From contig NZ_CP043329.1 of assembly GCF_008195825.1 (NCBI RefSeq), positions 930,001 through 994,000 of the forward strand: 64,000 nucleotides of DNA, read 5' to 3'. Numbering within the stretch: position 1 is the stretch's first letter; each line of letters opens with the position of its first letter. Under the pieces are notes generated by a model, which did no database searches, was not told the origin of the DNA, and saw nothing but the letters and a program-made list of their open reading frames with translations. The DNA is from Pedobacter aquae (GTDB lineage Bacteria; Bacteroidota; Bacteroidia; Sphingobacteriales; Sphingobacteriaceae). Made by a program: the position numbers and the translations under genes. This document shows, piece by piece, positions 1-9,100 of this stretch.

Positions 1-713
1 TAGATGAGGTAAATGCCATCAATTATAAAACACAAGCTTATAAAGGCATCTTATCTGGTAGGTTAAAAATTGCGGTGGTATCTACCGGAAAATATATTAT
101 GCCTTACTTTTTAACAGACTTTTTAAAAGAACACCCCGGTATAGATTTAACGATGGACGTTACCAACAAGTCTAAAGTGCTTGAAAGTTTAGAAAATAAT
201 GAGGTAGATTTTGCTTTAGTATCTGTACTACCTCAAAGATTAGCCGTAAATGAGGAAGTGCTTTTAGAAGATAATTTATACTTATTGGGTAATAAAGAAC
301 ATCAGTTTAACCAAGGGCCTTACAAGAAGAGTATTTTTAATGAGATACAGTTAATATATAGAGAAGTAGGTTCTGGTACCCGATTTATCATGGAAAGCTT
401 TTTTGAACAGAGTAAGGTAAATGTTAGAAAAAAGTTAGAGCTTACCTCTAATGAAGCTGTTAAGCAAGCGGTTATTGCTGGTTTAGGTTTTTCTGTTATG
501 CCTTTAATAGGGGTACATAATGAGGTAATGCTTAAAGATTTAAATATTATACCTGTGGCTGGTTTGCCTATTAAAACCAAATGGAGGATGATTTGGTTGA
601 AAACCAAAAAGCTATCGCCTGTGGCCGAAACTTTCTTAGACTATACCAGAGAGCATAAAAAAGACATACAAGACAAAAGTTTTAGTTGGGTTAAAGAATT
701 GAGTTTAGAATAA
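1..713 (+). CDS. LysR-family transcriptional regulator, C-terminal part (5' end outside window)
   Basis: The reading frame is open from position 3, so the gene begins before the window; the GTG at 75 is internal. About 236 residues are visible. They read as a LysR substrate-binding domain: an opening strand typical of the effector domain (LKIAVVSTGKY), a central VGSGTR-type loop that usually contacts the ligand, and a late segment with an AGLGFSVMP motif. The N-terminal HTH is not visible. LysR proteins bind DNA as tetramers and respond to a small co-inducer. A porin gene follows 45 nt downstream on the same strand, but nothing here shows that the regulator controls it. Confidence 0.85.
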   Translation, partial: DEVNAINYKTQAYKGILSGRLKIAVVSTGKYIMPYFLTDFLKEHPGIDLTMDVTNKSKVLESLENNEVDFALVSVLPQRLAVNEEVLLEDNLYLLGNKEHQFNQGPYKKSIFNEIQLIYREVGSGTRFIMESFFEQSKVNVRKKLELTSNEAVKQAVIAGLGFSVMPLIGVHNEVMLKDLNIIPVAGLPIKTKWRMIWLKTKKLSPVAETFLDYTREHKKDIQDKSFSWVKELSLE

Positions 714-758
714 GCCACTAGATAAAAATTCTTATTTTCGGCTTTTAATCATTTGCGC

Positions 759-1952
759 ATGAGATTTACATATTTTATAAGTTTATTTTTATTTGCAGGA
801 GTTTTAACTCATCAAGCGGTAGCACAAACAGAGGTAGACGAGCGTTCTATGCAGTTTAAAGGTCTTAAGTTTGCATCTAAAGATTCTTTATTCTTTATAA
901 ATTTTAGATTTAGGATGCAAAATAGAATGGGTTTCGTGACCGAGGATGCAGATGATTTAGGTATCAGAGAATGGGATGCCCGTGTAAGAAGATTAAGACT
1001 TAGAGGTGATGGCTACATATTAGGAGAGAAGTTGGCTTATAGCGTACAGCTATCTTTTTCACGTGGCGATCAAGACACAGATAACACCGGTGTAGCTAAT
1101 ATTGTACGTGATGCGGTTATTTTCTATCATTTCACAGATAATTTTTATGTAGCCTTTGGGCAAAATAAACTTCCAGGAAACAGACAACGTGTAAATTCAT
1201 CGGGGCAGTTGCAATTTGCAGACCGCTCTATTGTAAATGGTGCTTTAACGATAGATAGAGATTTTGGTTTAAAAGCCTATTATACCAATACCCTAGGAAA
1301 TGCAGTTTATCAATTAAAAGGAGCTATTTCTACAGGGGAAGGTCGCTCTGTAAACACCACAGATAAAGGCTTGGCTTATACCGGAAGGGTAGAGTTTTTA
1401 CCCTTTGGTAGTTTTACCAATGATGGAGATTACTCTGAAGGAGATTTAGAGCGAGAACAAAAACCAAAATTAAGTCTTGCTGGTGGCTATTCTTATAATA
1501 AGGCTACTACAAATACCGGAGGACAATTAGGTGAAGATTTATTTGCACCCGTAGATATGAAAACCTTCATGTTTGATGCTATTTTTAAATATAACGGTTG
1601 GGCTTATGCTGCCGAGTTTATTAAAAGAGATGTAAATAACCCTCTAACATATGATAGTGATGGTACTTTAAGCTATGCTTATGAAGGTTATGGTTTAAAT
1701 AATCAGTTCTCTTATATTTTTAAAAATAATGTAGAAACAGCTTTTAGGTATTCTTATTTAACGCCTTCAAAAAGATTAGCCAATTTAGAAGATACCCGAG
1801 AGGTGTACGAATTAGGCTTAACCAAATATTTAAAAGGGCATAAAGTAAAAGCACAACTTAATATGAGTTATAATGTAGGCAACCAGAATTATAGCCTAAA
1901 TCATGATAAAAATTATTGGGGCGCTATGTTCCAGATAGAATTAGGGATATAG
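759..1952 (+). CDS. Phosphate-selective porin O/P-like outer-membrane protein
   Basis: A 397-residue secreted protein with a signal peptide ending in an AVAQ site, followed by alternating aromatic/polar strands typical of a 16-stranded porin barrel. The FINFRFRMQNRMGF opening and the RRLRLRGDGYI segment are characteristic of the porin O/P family in Bacteroidota. The protein should form a channel for anions or small solutes in the outer membrane. I place the start at ATG 759; a TTG two codons earlier (753) is possible but less likely. A TATTTTCG sequence at 733-740 resembles a Bacteroidota -7 element, but I see no -33 TTG at the right distance. A clear terminator follows at 1996-2022, so the gene looks monocistronic. 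Confidence 0.8.
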   Translation: MRFTYFISLFLFAGVLTHQAVAQTEVDERSMQFKGLKFASKDSLFFINFRFRMQNRMGFVTEDADDLGIREWDARVRRLRLRGDGYILGEKLAYSVQLSFSRGDQDTDNTGVANIVRDAVIFYHFTDNFYVAFGQNKLPGNRQRVNSSGQLQFADRSIVNGALTIDRDFGLKAYYTNTLGNAVYQLKGAISTGEGRSVNTTDKGLAYTGRVEFLPFGSFTNDGDYSEGDLEREQKPKLSLAGGYSYNKATTNTGGQLGEDLFAPVDMKTFMFDAIFKYNGWAYAAEFIKRDVNNPLTYDSDGTLSYAYEGYGLNNQFSYIFKNNVETAFRYSYLTPSKRLANLEDTREVYELGLTKYLKGHKVKAQLNMSYNVGNQNYSLNHDKNYWGAMFQIELGI

Positions 1953-1995
1953 AATTATTAGTCTTTCACCTTTTAAAAGTATTTAAATAACATTT

Positions 1996-2022
1996 AAACC
2001 CGCCCATAAAGCGGGTTTTATC
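1996..2022 (+). terminator. Rho-independent terminator after the porin gene
   Basis: AAACCCGC (1996-2003) pairs perfectly with GCGGGTTT (2011-2018) across a 7-nt loop and runs into a short T stretch. It ends the porin transcript. Confidence 0.8.
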
Positions 2023-2160
2023 ATGATATAAGTCTGCTATATTGTTTAAAGCATATTTAAATGCGGTTTAAGAGCTATTAAGTGATTTTGGACACAAATA
2101 TTATATTTTAAATCACTTTTTTTAATCCTTAAGGTCATTCTTTAGCTATGTAGGTCAGCA

Positions 2161-2168
2161 TACCTTTG
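2161..2168 (+). promoter_or_regulatory. Bacteroidota -7 element for the YceI-barrel genes
   Basis: TACCTTTG is an exact match to the TAnnTTTG consensus of the Bacteroidota primary sigma factor. It overlaps the TTG at 2166 that would otherwise open the downstream frame, which argues for the ATG at 2196. No good TTG was found 19-21 nt upstream, so the -33 element is weak or absent. Confidence 0.55.
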
Positions 2169-2195
2169 AACTATAAATCAAATAGTTCAACAGAT

Positions 2196-2789
2196 ATGAA
2201 ACTTAACATCAACAAACTCACCAAAACAGCTTACATGGCATGTGTAATGTTGTTCACGTTTATTTACCTTCCTACAACATCAGCTCAAAATACTTATAAG
2301 ATTGGCACCGGTTCGCAAATTAAAGTTATCGGAACATCTAACATACACGATTGGGATATGACCGCAGTAAACTTTGCTTTTGATGCAAACTTTACAGTGA
2401 AAGGAACAGATGTTCAGGATGTTTCTGCTTTAAGTTTTGTGCTTCCTGTAAAGAACTTAAAAGGTAAAGAAGATTTGTTAAACAGCAGAGCGCACAAAGC
2501 GCTTAAAGAGGAGCAGTTTGATAAAATATCTTTTAAACTAACAGATGCTGTAGTTGTGCCACAACAAAATATCATTAAAGCAACCGGAAACTTAACCATT
2601 TCTGGGGTAACTAAAAAAGTGCTTATCCAAACTACTTATACGGTAGGTGCAGACGAGAGCATCACTTGTAAAGGCTCTAAAGCTATTAAAATGAGCGAGT
2701 ACAACATTAAAGCACCATCATTTATGATGGGGGCACTAAAAGTTGCAGATGAGGTTACCATCGATATACTCTTAAAACTTAAAAAATAA
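2196..2789 (+). CDS. YceI family periplasmic protein
   Basis: A 197-residue secreted protein with a signal peptide ending near TTSAQ. It has the YceI arrangement: an N-terminal strand with the SNIHDWDM motif, a middle LNSRAHKALKEEQFDKISF segment (the usual position for 'K...FP.I.F') and a late SGVTK strand before the last strands. YceI proteins form an eight-stranded lipocalin-like barrel that binds isoprenoid or other lipids. The start is ATG 2196; the upstream in-frame TTG at 2166 lies inside the -7 promoter element. A barrel gene follows 45 nt later and a second YceI-like gene comes after it, suggesting a shared lipid or isoprenoid-related role. That role is inferred from position only. 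Confidence 0.8.
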   Translation: MKLNINKLTKTAYMACVMLFTFIYLPTTSAQNTYKIGTGSQIKVIGTSNIHDWDMTAVNFAFDANFTVKGTDVQDVSALSFVLPVKNLKGKEDLLNSRAHKALKEEQFDKISFKLTDAVVVPQQNIIKATGNLTISGVTKKVLIQTTYTVGADESITCKGSKAIKMSEYNIKAPSFMMGALKVADEVTIDILLKLKK

Positions 2790-2834
2790 ACATAAAATAA
2801 TCAATTGTTCTATAATCACTCAATAATAACAATC

Positions 2835-4163
2835 ATGAAAACTAGATTACTTTCAAACCTAAAATTTGGTGCAGCAGCGTTACTAGCTGTGGCAGCAAGC
2901 AATACTTTTGCTCAAGAAACAGAAGTTGCAAATCTTCGTCCTTACGATAAATCAGGTATTAACGTATTTGAAGCTCCAAAAGAAAACGATGCGGTTTTTA
3001 ATAAACTAAAAGTAAGATTTGGTGCAGGTTTTACACAATCTTTCCAAGGCTTAAAACACGAAAATAAAGCTGGTGGATTGTATAAAGTTTCTCCAGGATT
3101 TAACACCGCTAATGCTAATCTTTTTATGGATGTTCAATTAGCAGATGGTATCAGGTTAAACTTAACTAGCTATTTGTCTTCAAGACACCATAACGAGACT
3201 TGGGTTAAAGGCGGTTACATCCAATTTGATAAATTACCGTTTAAAGGACAGTTCTGGTCTGATTTGATGAAAAACACAACCATTAAAGTTGGACACATGG
3301 AAATCAACTACGGAGATCAACACTTCCGTAGATCAGACGGTGGACATACTTTATACAATCCGTTTGCAGAAAACTATATCGTTGATGCCTTCACAACAGA
3401 AATTGGTGGTGAGATTTTATACAGAAAAGGTGATTTCTTCGGGCAGATTGCAGTTACCAACGGTATGATTAAAGGTAACGTAGATAGCTTAATTGCTACT
3501 CCGCAAGATAAAAACATTCACAAATCTCCTGCTATTCACTTGAAAGCTGGTTTCGACAAACAATTAACAGATGATTTAAGATTACGTTTAGCAGCTTCTT
3601 ATTATACTAATAAAAGCTCTGGTGGCCAAACCTTATACGCAGGAGACCGTACAGGATCTAACTACTTTATGGTGATGGAAAAATTAGGAAGCACAGCAGC
3701 TGCACAATTTTCATCTGGTCGTTTAAACCCTGGTTTCAGCAAAAAAGTAGATGCTTTCCAATTAAACGGATTTGTTAAAGCTAAAGGTTTAGAATTATTT
3801 GGAACATATGAAGCAGCACAAGGTCGTTCTAAAACAGAAGTTGATGAAAGAAAATTATCTCAATACGCTTTAGATGTGGTTTACAGATTTGGAAGCAAAG
3901 AGAATTTATTTGTAGGTGCAAGATACAATGTGGTAACTGCAAAATTAGCTAATGTAGCAGCAGTAGGTGCAACTCCAGCAATTGTTTACAATGATGATAT
4001 TGAAGTTAACAGAATAGCATTTGGTGCAGGTTGGTTCATAACAGATAACGTGTTGTTAAAAGGAGAGTACGTTAAACAACAATACAAAAAATTCCCTACA
4101 GCAGATTACCGTAACGGTGGCGAGTTTAGCGGATACGTAATACAGGCAGTAGTTGGTTTCTAG
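2835..4163 (+). CDS. Outer-membrane porin-like beta-barrel protein
   Basis: A 442-residue protein with a signal peptide ending at NTFAQ, followed by many amphipathic strands and a terminal aromatic residue (VVGF), as expected for an outer-membrane barrel. Segments such as VKVGHMEINYGDQHFRRSDGG resemble the plug/constriction region of phosphate-selective porin-like proteins, but the substrate is unknown. The start is ATG 2835, not the TTG at 2805, because the signal peptide begins there. The gene lies between two YceI-like genes on the same strand and ends in a strong hairpin terminator. Codon choice is regular (many CGT, GGT, AAC), which suggests high expression. Confidence 0.7.
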   Translation: MKTRLLSNLKFGAAALLAVAASNTFAQETEVANLRPYDKSGINVFEAPKENDAVFNKLKVRFGAGFTQSFQGLKHENKAGGLYKVSPGFNTANANLFMDVQLADGIRLNLTSYLSSRHHNETWVKGGYIQFDKLPFKGQFWSDLMKNTTIKVGHMEINYGDQHFRRSDGGHTLYNPFAENYIVDAFTTEIGGEILYRKGDFFGQIAVTNGMIKGNVDSLIATPQDKNIHKSPAIHLKAGFDKQLTDDLRLRLAASYYTNKSSGGQTLYAGDRTGSNYFMVMEKLGSTAAAQFSSGRLNPGFSKKVDAFQLNGFVKAKGLELFGTYEAAQGRSKTEVDERKLSQYALDVVYRFGSKENLFVGARYNVVTAKLANVAAVGATPAIVYNDDIEVNRIAFGAGWFITDNVLLKGEYVKQQYKKFPTADYRNGGEFSGYVIQAVVGF

Positions 4164-4184
4164 GCCTGAGTATAATAGGTGAGG

Positions 4185-4237
4185 AAAGGGTGTTCGGTTT
4201 TAATTTGAAAAATTAAAAAATCCGGATGCCCTTTTTT
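4185..4237 (+). terminator. Long hairpin terminator between barrel gene and second YceI-like gene
   Basis: AAAGGGTGTTCGG (4185-4197) pairs with CCGGATGCCCTTT (4222-4234), allowing three G-T pairs. The stem continues through TTTTAATTT/AAATTAAAA and is followed by six T. The ATG at 4226 is inside the 3' arm, so I do not use it as the next gene's start. Confidence 0.75.
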
Positions 4238-4249
4238 AGATTTAGAAAA

Positions 4250-4846
4250 ATGAGACTTTTAAAGCTTTTTATATTTTTAGTTTGGATGCTGGTAACAGCT
4301 TTCAATGATAAAGCACCTGCAAGTAAATGGGTGATTTATAAAGCTTGTTCTTTAAAAGTTAATGGCAGTACCAATGTAAATAAGTTCGACTGTGTGATTA
4401 ATAACTATTACAAGCCAGATACATTGTCTTTTGTTCAGTATAACCAACAAGATGCTGTGAAGATGATAGGTGCTATGAAATTAGATATCAATAGTTTTGA
4501 TTGTCATAACCCCATGATGACTGCCGATTTAAGGAAGACATTAAAAGCCAAGCAATTTCCAAAACTCGTTATCAAATTCATCACACTAAGTAAATACCCG
4601 CAATTAAAAGGGCAACAGGTAACAGGATGGGTACAGATAGATTTAGCTGGTGTAAGTAAAAAGTTTCAGGTAGATTACCAACTTATTCCATCAGGAGCAA
4701 ATGCCTTACAGCTTAAAGGCTTAAAACAAATTAAGTTTTCTGATTTTAATATAGAGCCACCAAGAAAAATAGGTGGGATGATCAAAACAGACGACGAATT
4801 AGATATAGAATTTAATCTTCACATTAAAATTATAAAAGACCTATAA
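4250..4846 (+). CDS. YceI-like periplasmic protein
   Basis: A protein of about 198 residues with an N-terminal hydrophobic segment (residues 3-18) and then a YceI-like core. It has a SLKVNGSTNVNKFDC strand (the counterpart of the 'GtSNihdW' strand), a DLRKTLKAKQFPKLVIKF helix-strand and a final FSDFNIEPPRKIGGMIK segment. It is more divergent than the YceI protein at 2196. An ATG at 4226 is also in frame, but it is buried in the terminator hairpin of the preceding gene. The ATG at 4250 sits directly before the hydrophobic signal and is preferred. A small membrane protein follows 26 nt later. Confidence 0.7.
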   Translation: MRLLKLFIFLVWMLVTAFNDKAPASKWVIYKACSLKVNGSTNVNKFDCVINNYYKPDTLSFVQYNQQDAVKMIGAMKLDINSFDCHNPMMTADLRKTLKAKQFPKLVIKFITLSKYPQLKGQQVTGWVQIDLAGVSKKFQVDYQLIPSGANALQLKGLKQIKFSDFNIEPPRKIGGMIKTDDELDIEFNLHIKIIKDL

Positions 4847-4872
4847 AGAAAAATTTCACTAACCAAATTGTT

Positions 4873-5280
4873 ATGAAAAAAGTTTTGTTATCTGGCCTTG
4901 GAGCCGGATTGATTTTATTCTTGATGAGCTATTGCGGGCTCCTGGCAGGAGTAACCTATTTCCCGGAGTTATTTGTAGAATACAATAACCCCTTGTTTAA
5001 TTCTGATGGTAGTAGAGATTTGCTATTTTTTATGCACCCTTTTATCATGAGCTTTGCTTTATCATGGTTTTGGGCTCGATTTAAAAAACTATTTCATGGC
5101 ACCATCTTTCTAAGAGGATTAGAATTTGGTTTTGTTTATGCCATAGTAGCCCTCTTACCTGTCATGTGGATTACCTTTAGCTCTTTAGATATTACACTTT
5201 TGATGATATCCAGCTGGTTCTTGTATGGTTTTTTCCAGGCGGTAATAGCTGGATTATTATTTGCTAAAATAAACCCTTAA
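4873..5280 (+). CDS. Small integral membrane protein of unknown function
   Basis: A 135-residue protein with four predicted membrane segments: about 4-26, 50-66, 78-100 and 105-130. The short polar stretch FVEYNNPLFNSDGSRD between the first two is probably a loop outside the membrane. I do not recognise a named family. It follows the second YceI-like gene by 26 nt and is probably cotranscribed with it. Its stop codon overlaps the 3' end of the convergent HAD phosphatase gene by 4 nt. Confidence 0.6.
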   Translation: MKKVLLSGLGAGLILFLMSYCGLLAGVTYFPELFVEYNNPLFNSDGSRDLLFFMHPFIMSFALSWFWARFKKLFHGTIFLRGLEFGFVYAIVALLPVMWITFSSLDITLLMISSWFLYGFFQAVIAGLLFAKINP

Positions 5281-5768
5281 GCAATGAAGTGAAGTATTTC
5301 ACTTAAAGGTTGGTCTATTTCTATTTTAATGCCATTTACACCCGCAGCATCAGCAGCTTCAACATCTGTTACCTTATCACCAATAAAGTAGCATAAAGAA
5401 GGATCTAGGTTATACTCTTGTATGCCTTTTAGTAGCATCCCTGGTTTAGGTTTGCGGCAATCGCAATCGCCTGTAAAATTAGGATGATGTGGGCAATAAT
5501 ATACTGCCGTGATTTTTATACCGTATTTGAGGTATTCGTTTTTTAAATGCTCATGCATTTGATCAAGAATATCAACAGTATACCATCCTTTAGCCAAGCC
5601 GCCTTGGTTGGTAGCTATCATTAATAAGTAACCTCTGTCTTGTAATTCTTTTAAAGGCTTAAAATTATGTTCATGCACATGAAAGTCTTCAAACTTACAT
5701 ACATAGTCTCCTAGTTCACGGTTTAAAACACCATCACGATCAAGAAATACAGCCTTATTTTTTTGCAT
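5277..5768 (-). CDS. HAD-IIIA family phosphatase, GmhB-like (D-glycero-D-manno-heptose 1,7-bisphosphate phosphatase type)
   Basis: A 163-residue cytoplasmic phosphatase. The nucleophile motif is LDRDGVLN (Asp10 and Asp12). The second motif is ATNQGG, and the GDKVTDVEAA segment supplies the late acidic metal ligands. Between them is a cysteine-rich loop, CPHHPNFTGDCDCRKPKPGM, which binds zinc in GmhB-type enzymes. The length fits GmhB or the closely related histidinol-phosphate phosphatase family. The substrate cannot be fixed without heptose-pathway neighbours, and none are seen here. Confidence 0.8.
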   Translation of the reverse strand: MQKNKAVFLDRDGVLNRELGDYVCKFEDFHVHEHNFKPLKELQDRGYLLMIATNQGGLAKGWYTVDILDQMHEHLKNEYLKYGIKITAVYYCPHHPNFTGDCDCRKPKPGMLLKGIQEYNLDPSLCYFIGDKVTDVEAADAAGVNGIKIEIDQPLSEILHFIA

Positions 5769-6122
5769 GATTTTTTATTAATTTTTGCGAAGGTATAAAT
5801 TTATCAATAGCTTAAAAAGTCTATTTTATGGTCTAAGTTTTAGTACCCAAAAAGGAGTTGAAAATCAGAGTTTTTACAGCTTTTTATCAAAAATATGCCT
5901 TTTAAGATGATTTAAGCTATGTTTAAGGATTTGTAAAGTTTGTAAAATAGAAGCTCTAAATTAAAGGATTTGTAATTTACGGGGTATTACATTGTTAATA
6001 AATTAAGAAAATGAGTTTCAATTCGCTTTTTTATTATGAAAATTATAAAAATATTAGCAATGTTCTATTTGGGTGAAAAAATTTGTATTTTCGGTTTCAA
6101 ACCGAAACTATAATTTATATTA
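5769..6122. other. Intergenic region between HAD gene and gltB
   Basis: Divergent spacer of 354 bp. It contains the gltB promoter/palindrome near its right end. The rest is AT-rich, and I see no further gene, RNA or repeat. Confidence 0.6.
6086..6107 (+). promoter_or_regulatory. Probable gltB -7 element with overlapping 19-bp perfect palindrome (operator candidate)
   Basis: TATTTTCG (6086-6093) resembles the Bacteroidota -7 box. It overlaps a perfect inverted repeat, TTTCGGTTT-C-AAACCGAAA (6089-6107), centred 25 nt before the gltB ATG. The 1-nt centre makes an RNA hairpin unlikely, so a dimeric DNA-binding regulator is the natural reading. No regulator gene for it is visible nearby. Confidence 0.55.
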
Positions 6123-9100
6123 ATGAATCAATCTGATCAATCTCAGCAGGGCTTATACGATCCGAAATTTGAACATGATGCATGTGGGACAGGATTTATT
6201 ACCAATATCAACGGTAAAAAATCGCACCAAATTATTCAGAATGCTTTAACTATTCTGGAAAATATGGAACATAGGGGAGCTTGTGGCTGTGATCCTGATT
6301 CTGGAGATGGTGCTGGAATTTTAATGCAGATTCCACATGAATTTTTTCTAGAGGAATGTAATGAATTAGAAATTGACTTGAAAGAACCAGGTCAATATGG
6401 TGTGGGTATGATGTTCTTGCCAAAAGACTCATTAGCAAAGAAGGCAATCCGTAAGATTATTACTGATTGTGCGGCACAGCTAAATATTCCTATTCTAGGG
6501 TTTAGAAAAGTGCCTGTAAATTCTTCTGTTATTGGTGAAACTGCAAGAACAGTAGAGCCACAAGTGAAACAGCTTTTTGTGGCTAAGCCAGAGCATGTAC
6601 AAGATAATGATGAATTTGAACGTAAATTATACGTTTTAAGAAGATTAATAACCAGAACAGTTTCAGAAGAAGTTAAAACTAATGCAGATCAGTTTTACTT
6701 TACTTCTTTATCGTCAAGAGTTATTGTTTATAAAGGACAATTAACTACTTATCAAGTTCGCCAATACTACGCAGATTTACAAGACGAGCGTTTCATATCA
6801 GCTTTTGGTATGGTTCACTCTCGTTTCTCAACCAATACTTTCCCTTCTTGGAAATTAGCTCAGCCGTTTAGATTTATATCTCACAACGGAGAGATTAATA
6901 CCTTAACCGGAAATTTAAACTGGTTCTATTCTGGCGTAAGATCTTTAGTATCGCCTTATTTTACACAGGAAGAGATGGAAATTCTTTTACCTGTCATTGA
7001 TAATAACCAATCTGACTCGGCTTGTTTAGATAATATCGTTGAGGTATTAACGCATTCTGGCAGATCATTGCCACATGTGATGATGATGTTGGTGCCAGAA
7101 GCTTGGGATGGTAATGAAGCTATGGATCCATTAAAGAAAGCGTTTTATGAGTATCACGCTACGCTGATGGAGCCTTGGGATGGCCCGGCTGCATTAACCT
7201 TTACTGATGGTAAAAAATTAATCGGTTCTATTTTAGATAGAAACGGTTTACGTCCTTTACGTTATGTAATCACTTCTGATGGTACTGCAATTGTTGCTTC
7301 TGAGGCTGGTGTATTAACTATAGACGAAAGTACAGTACTTAGAAAAGGTAGGTTACAACCAGGTAAAATGTTCTTGATTGATATTGAGGACGGAAAAATT
7401 ATAACCGACGAAGAGATAAAAGCACAAATTGCTGGTAGACAGCCTTACGGCAGATGGTTAGAGAACTACAAAATCAGGATGGAAGAACTTCCTGAGCCTC
7501 GTGTTTCTTTTACTAACCTTACAAAAGAATCTGTTTACCGTTACCAAAAAGTGTTTGGTTACAGTCGTGAAGATGTAGAAACCATTATTAAGCCTATGGC
7601 TTTAGATGGTAAAGAGCCTGTAGGTTCTATGGGTACTGATGTTCCTTTGGCTATCCTTTCAGACAGACCACAACATTTATCAAGCTATTTCAAACAGTTC
7701 TTTGCACAGGTTACCAACCCACCAATAGATCCTATCCGTGAGCGTTTGGTTATGAGTTTGGCAACTTTCATTGGTAACAATGGGAATATTTTGGATGAAG
7801 ATAAAATGCACTGTCACTGTGTTACTTTAAAACATCCAATTTTAAGTGATAAAGAATTAGAGAAACTTAGAAGTATTGATACTGGTTTATTTAACGCTAA
7901 AACTTTACAAACTTACTTCAAAGCAGATAATGCTCCTGGAGCTTTAGAAAGAGGTTTAGAGCGTTTATGCCGTTATGCAGAAGATGCTGTTAATGATGGT
8001 TTTGAAGTTCTAATATTATCTGATAGGGCTATAGATTCTGAACATGCTGCTATTCCTTCTTTATTAGCAGTATCTGCAGTACACCACCATTTAATTAAAA
8101 AAGGCTTACGTGGCGCTGTAGGTTTAGTTGTTGAGGCTGGCGATGTTTGGGAAGTTCACCATTTTGCTTGTTTATTAGCATTTGGTGCAACCGCTATTAA
8201 TCCTTATTTAGCTTTAGCATCTATCCATACTTTAAGAGAAGATGGTAAATTAGAAACTACTTTAGACGATAAAAAACTAGTTTATAATTATATTAAAGCC
8301 GTTTGTGATGGTTTATTGAAGATATTCTCTAAAATGGGTATCTCTACCTTACAATCTTATCACGGTTCTCAAATTTTCGAGATTCTAGGTATTAACAATG
8401 AGGTTGTAGAGAAATACTTTACAGGTGGTATTACTAGAATTGAAGGTTTAGGCTTAGATGAAATTGCTAAAGAAGCATTAAGTAAACACATTAGTGGCTT
8501 CAAAGGCGAAGATTCTGATAGCCATTTATTGTCTGAAGGTGGTATTTACCAGTGGAAGAGAAGAGGTGAAGCTCACTTATTTAACCCAGAAACTGTACAC
8601 TTACTACAACACGCAACACGTTCAAACGATTACGAAGTTTATAAGAAATACGCAAAAGCTGTTAACAACCAAGCAGAGCGTATGTATACGCTACGTGGTT
8701 TAATGGATTTTTCTCATCACAGAGAGCCAATTTCTATTGAAGAAGTAGAGCCAGCAGAAAATATCATGACTAGGTTTGCTACAGGTGCCATGTCTTTTGG
8801 TTCTATCTCTCATGAAGCGCATAGTACTTTAGCTATTGCGATGAACAGAATTGGTGCAAAAAGTAATACTGGTGAGGGTGGTGAAGATGAGATGAGATAT
8901 AAGCCACTTGCAAACGGAGATTCTATGCGTTCTGCTATTAAGCAAATTGCATCAGGAAGATTTGGTGTAACCATCAACTACTTAACCAATGCAGATGAGT
9001 TGCAAATTAAAATGGCTCAAGGTGCTAAACCAGGTGAAGGTGGGCAATTACCAGGTCATAAAGTTGATGACTGGATTGCAAAAACGCGTCACTCTACACC

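Noticed and set aside
733-740. Full promoter before the first porin gene
   Set aside because: TATTTTCG is only a partial match, and the nearest TTG is about 31 nt away, outside the 19-21 nt range.
2166-2168. TTG 2166 as start of the first YceI gene
   Set aside because: It forms the end of the -7 promoter element TACCTTTG, so transcription would begin downstream of it.
4226-4228. ATG 4226 as start of the second YceI-like gene
   Set aside because: It is inside the 3' arm of a strong terminator hairpin. ATG 4250 precedes the signal peptide directly.
5769-6085. Small RNA or riboswitch in the gltB leader
   Set aside because: Beyond the palindrome I found no stable stem or conserved aptamer-like segment.
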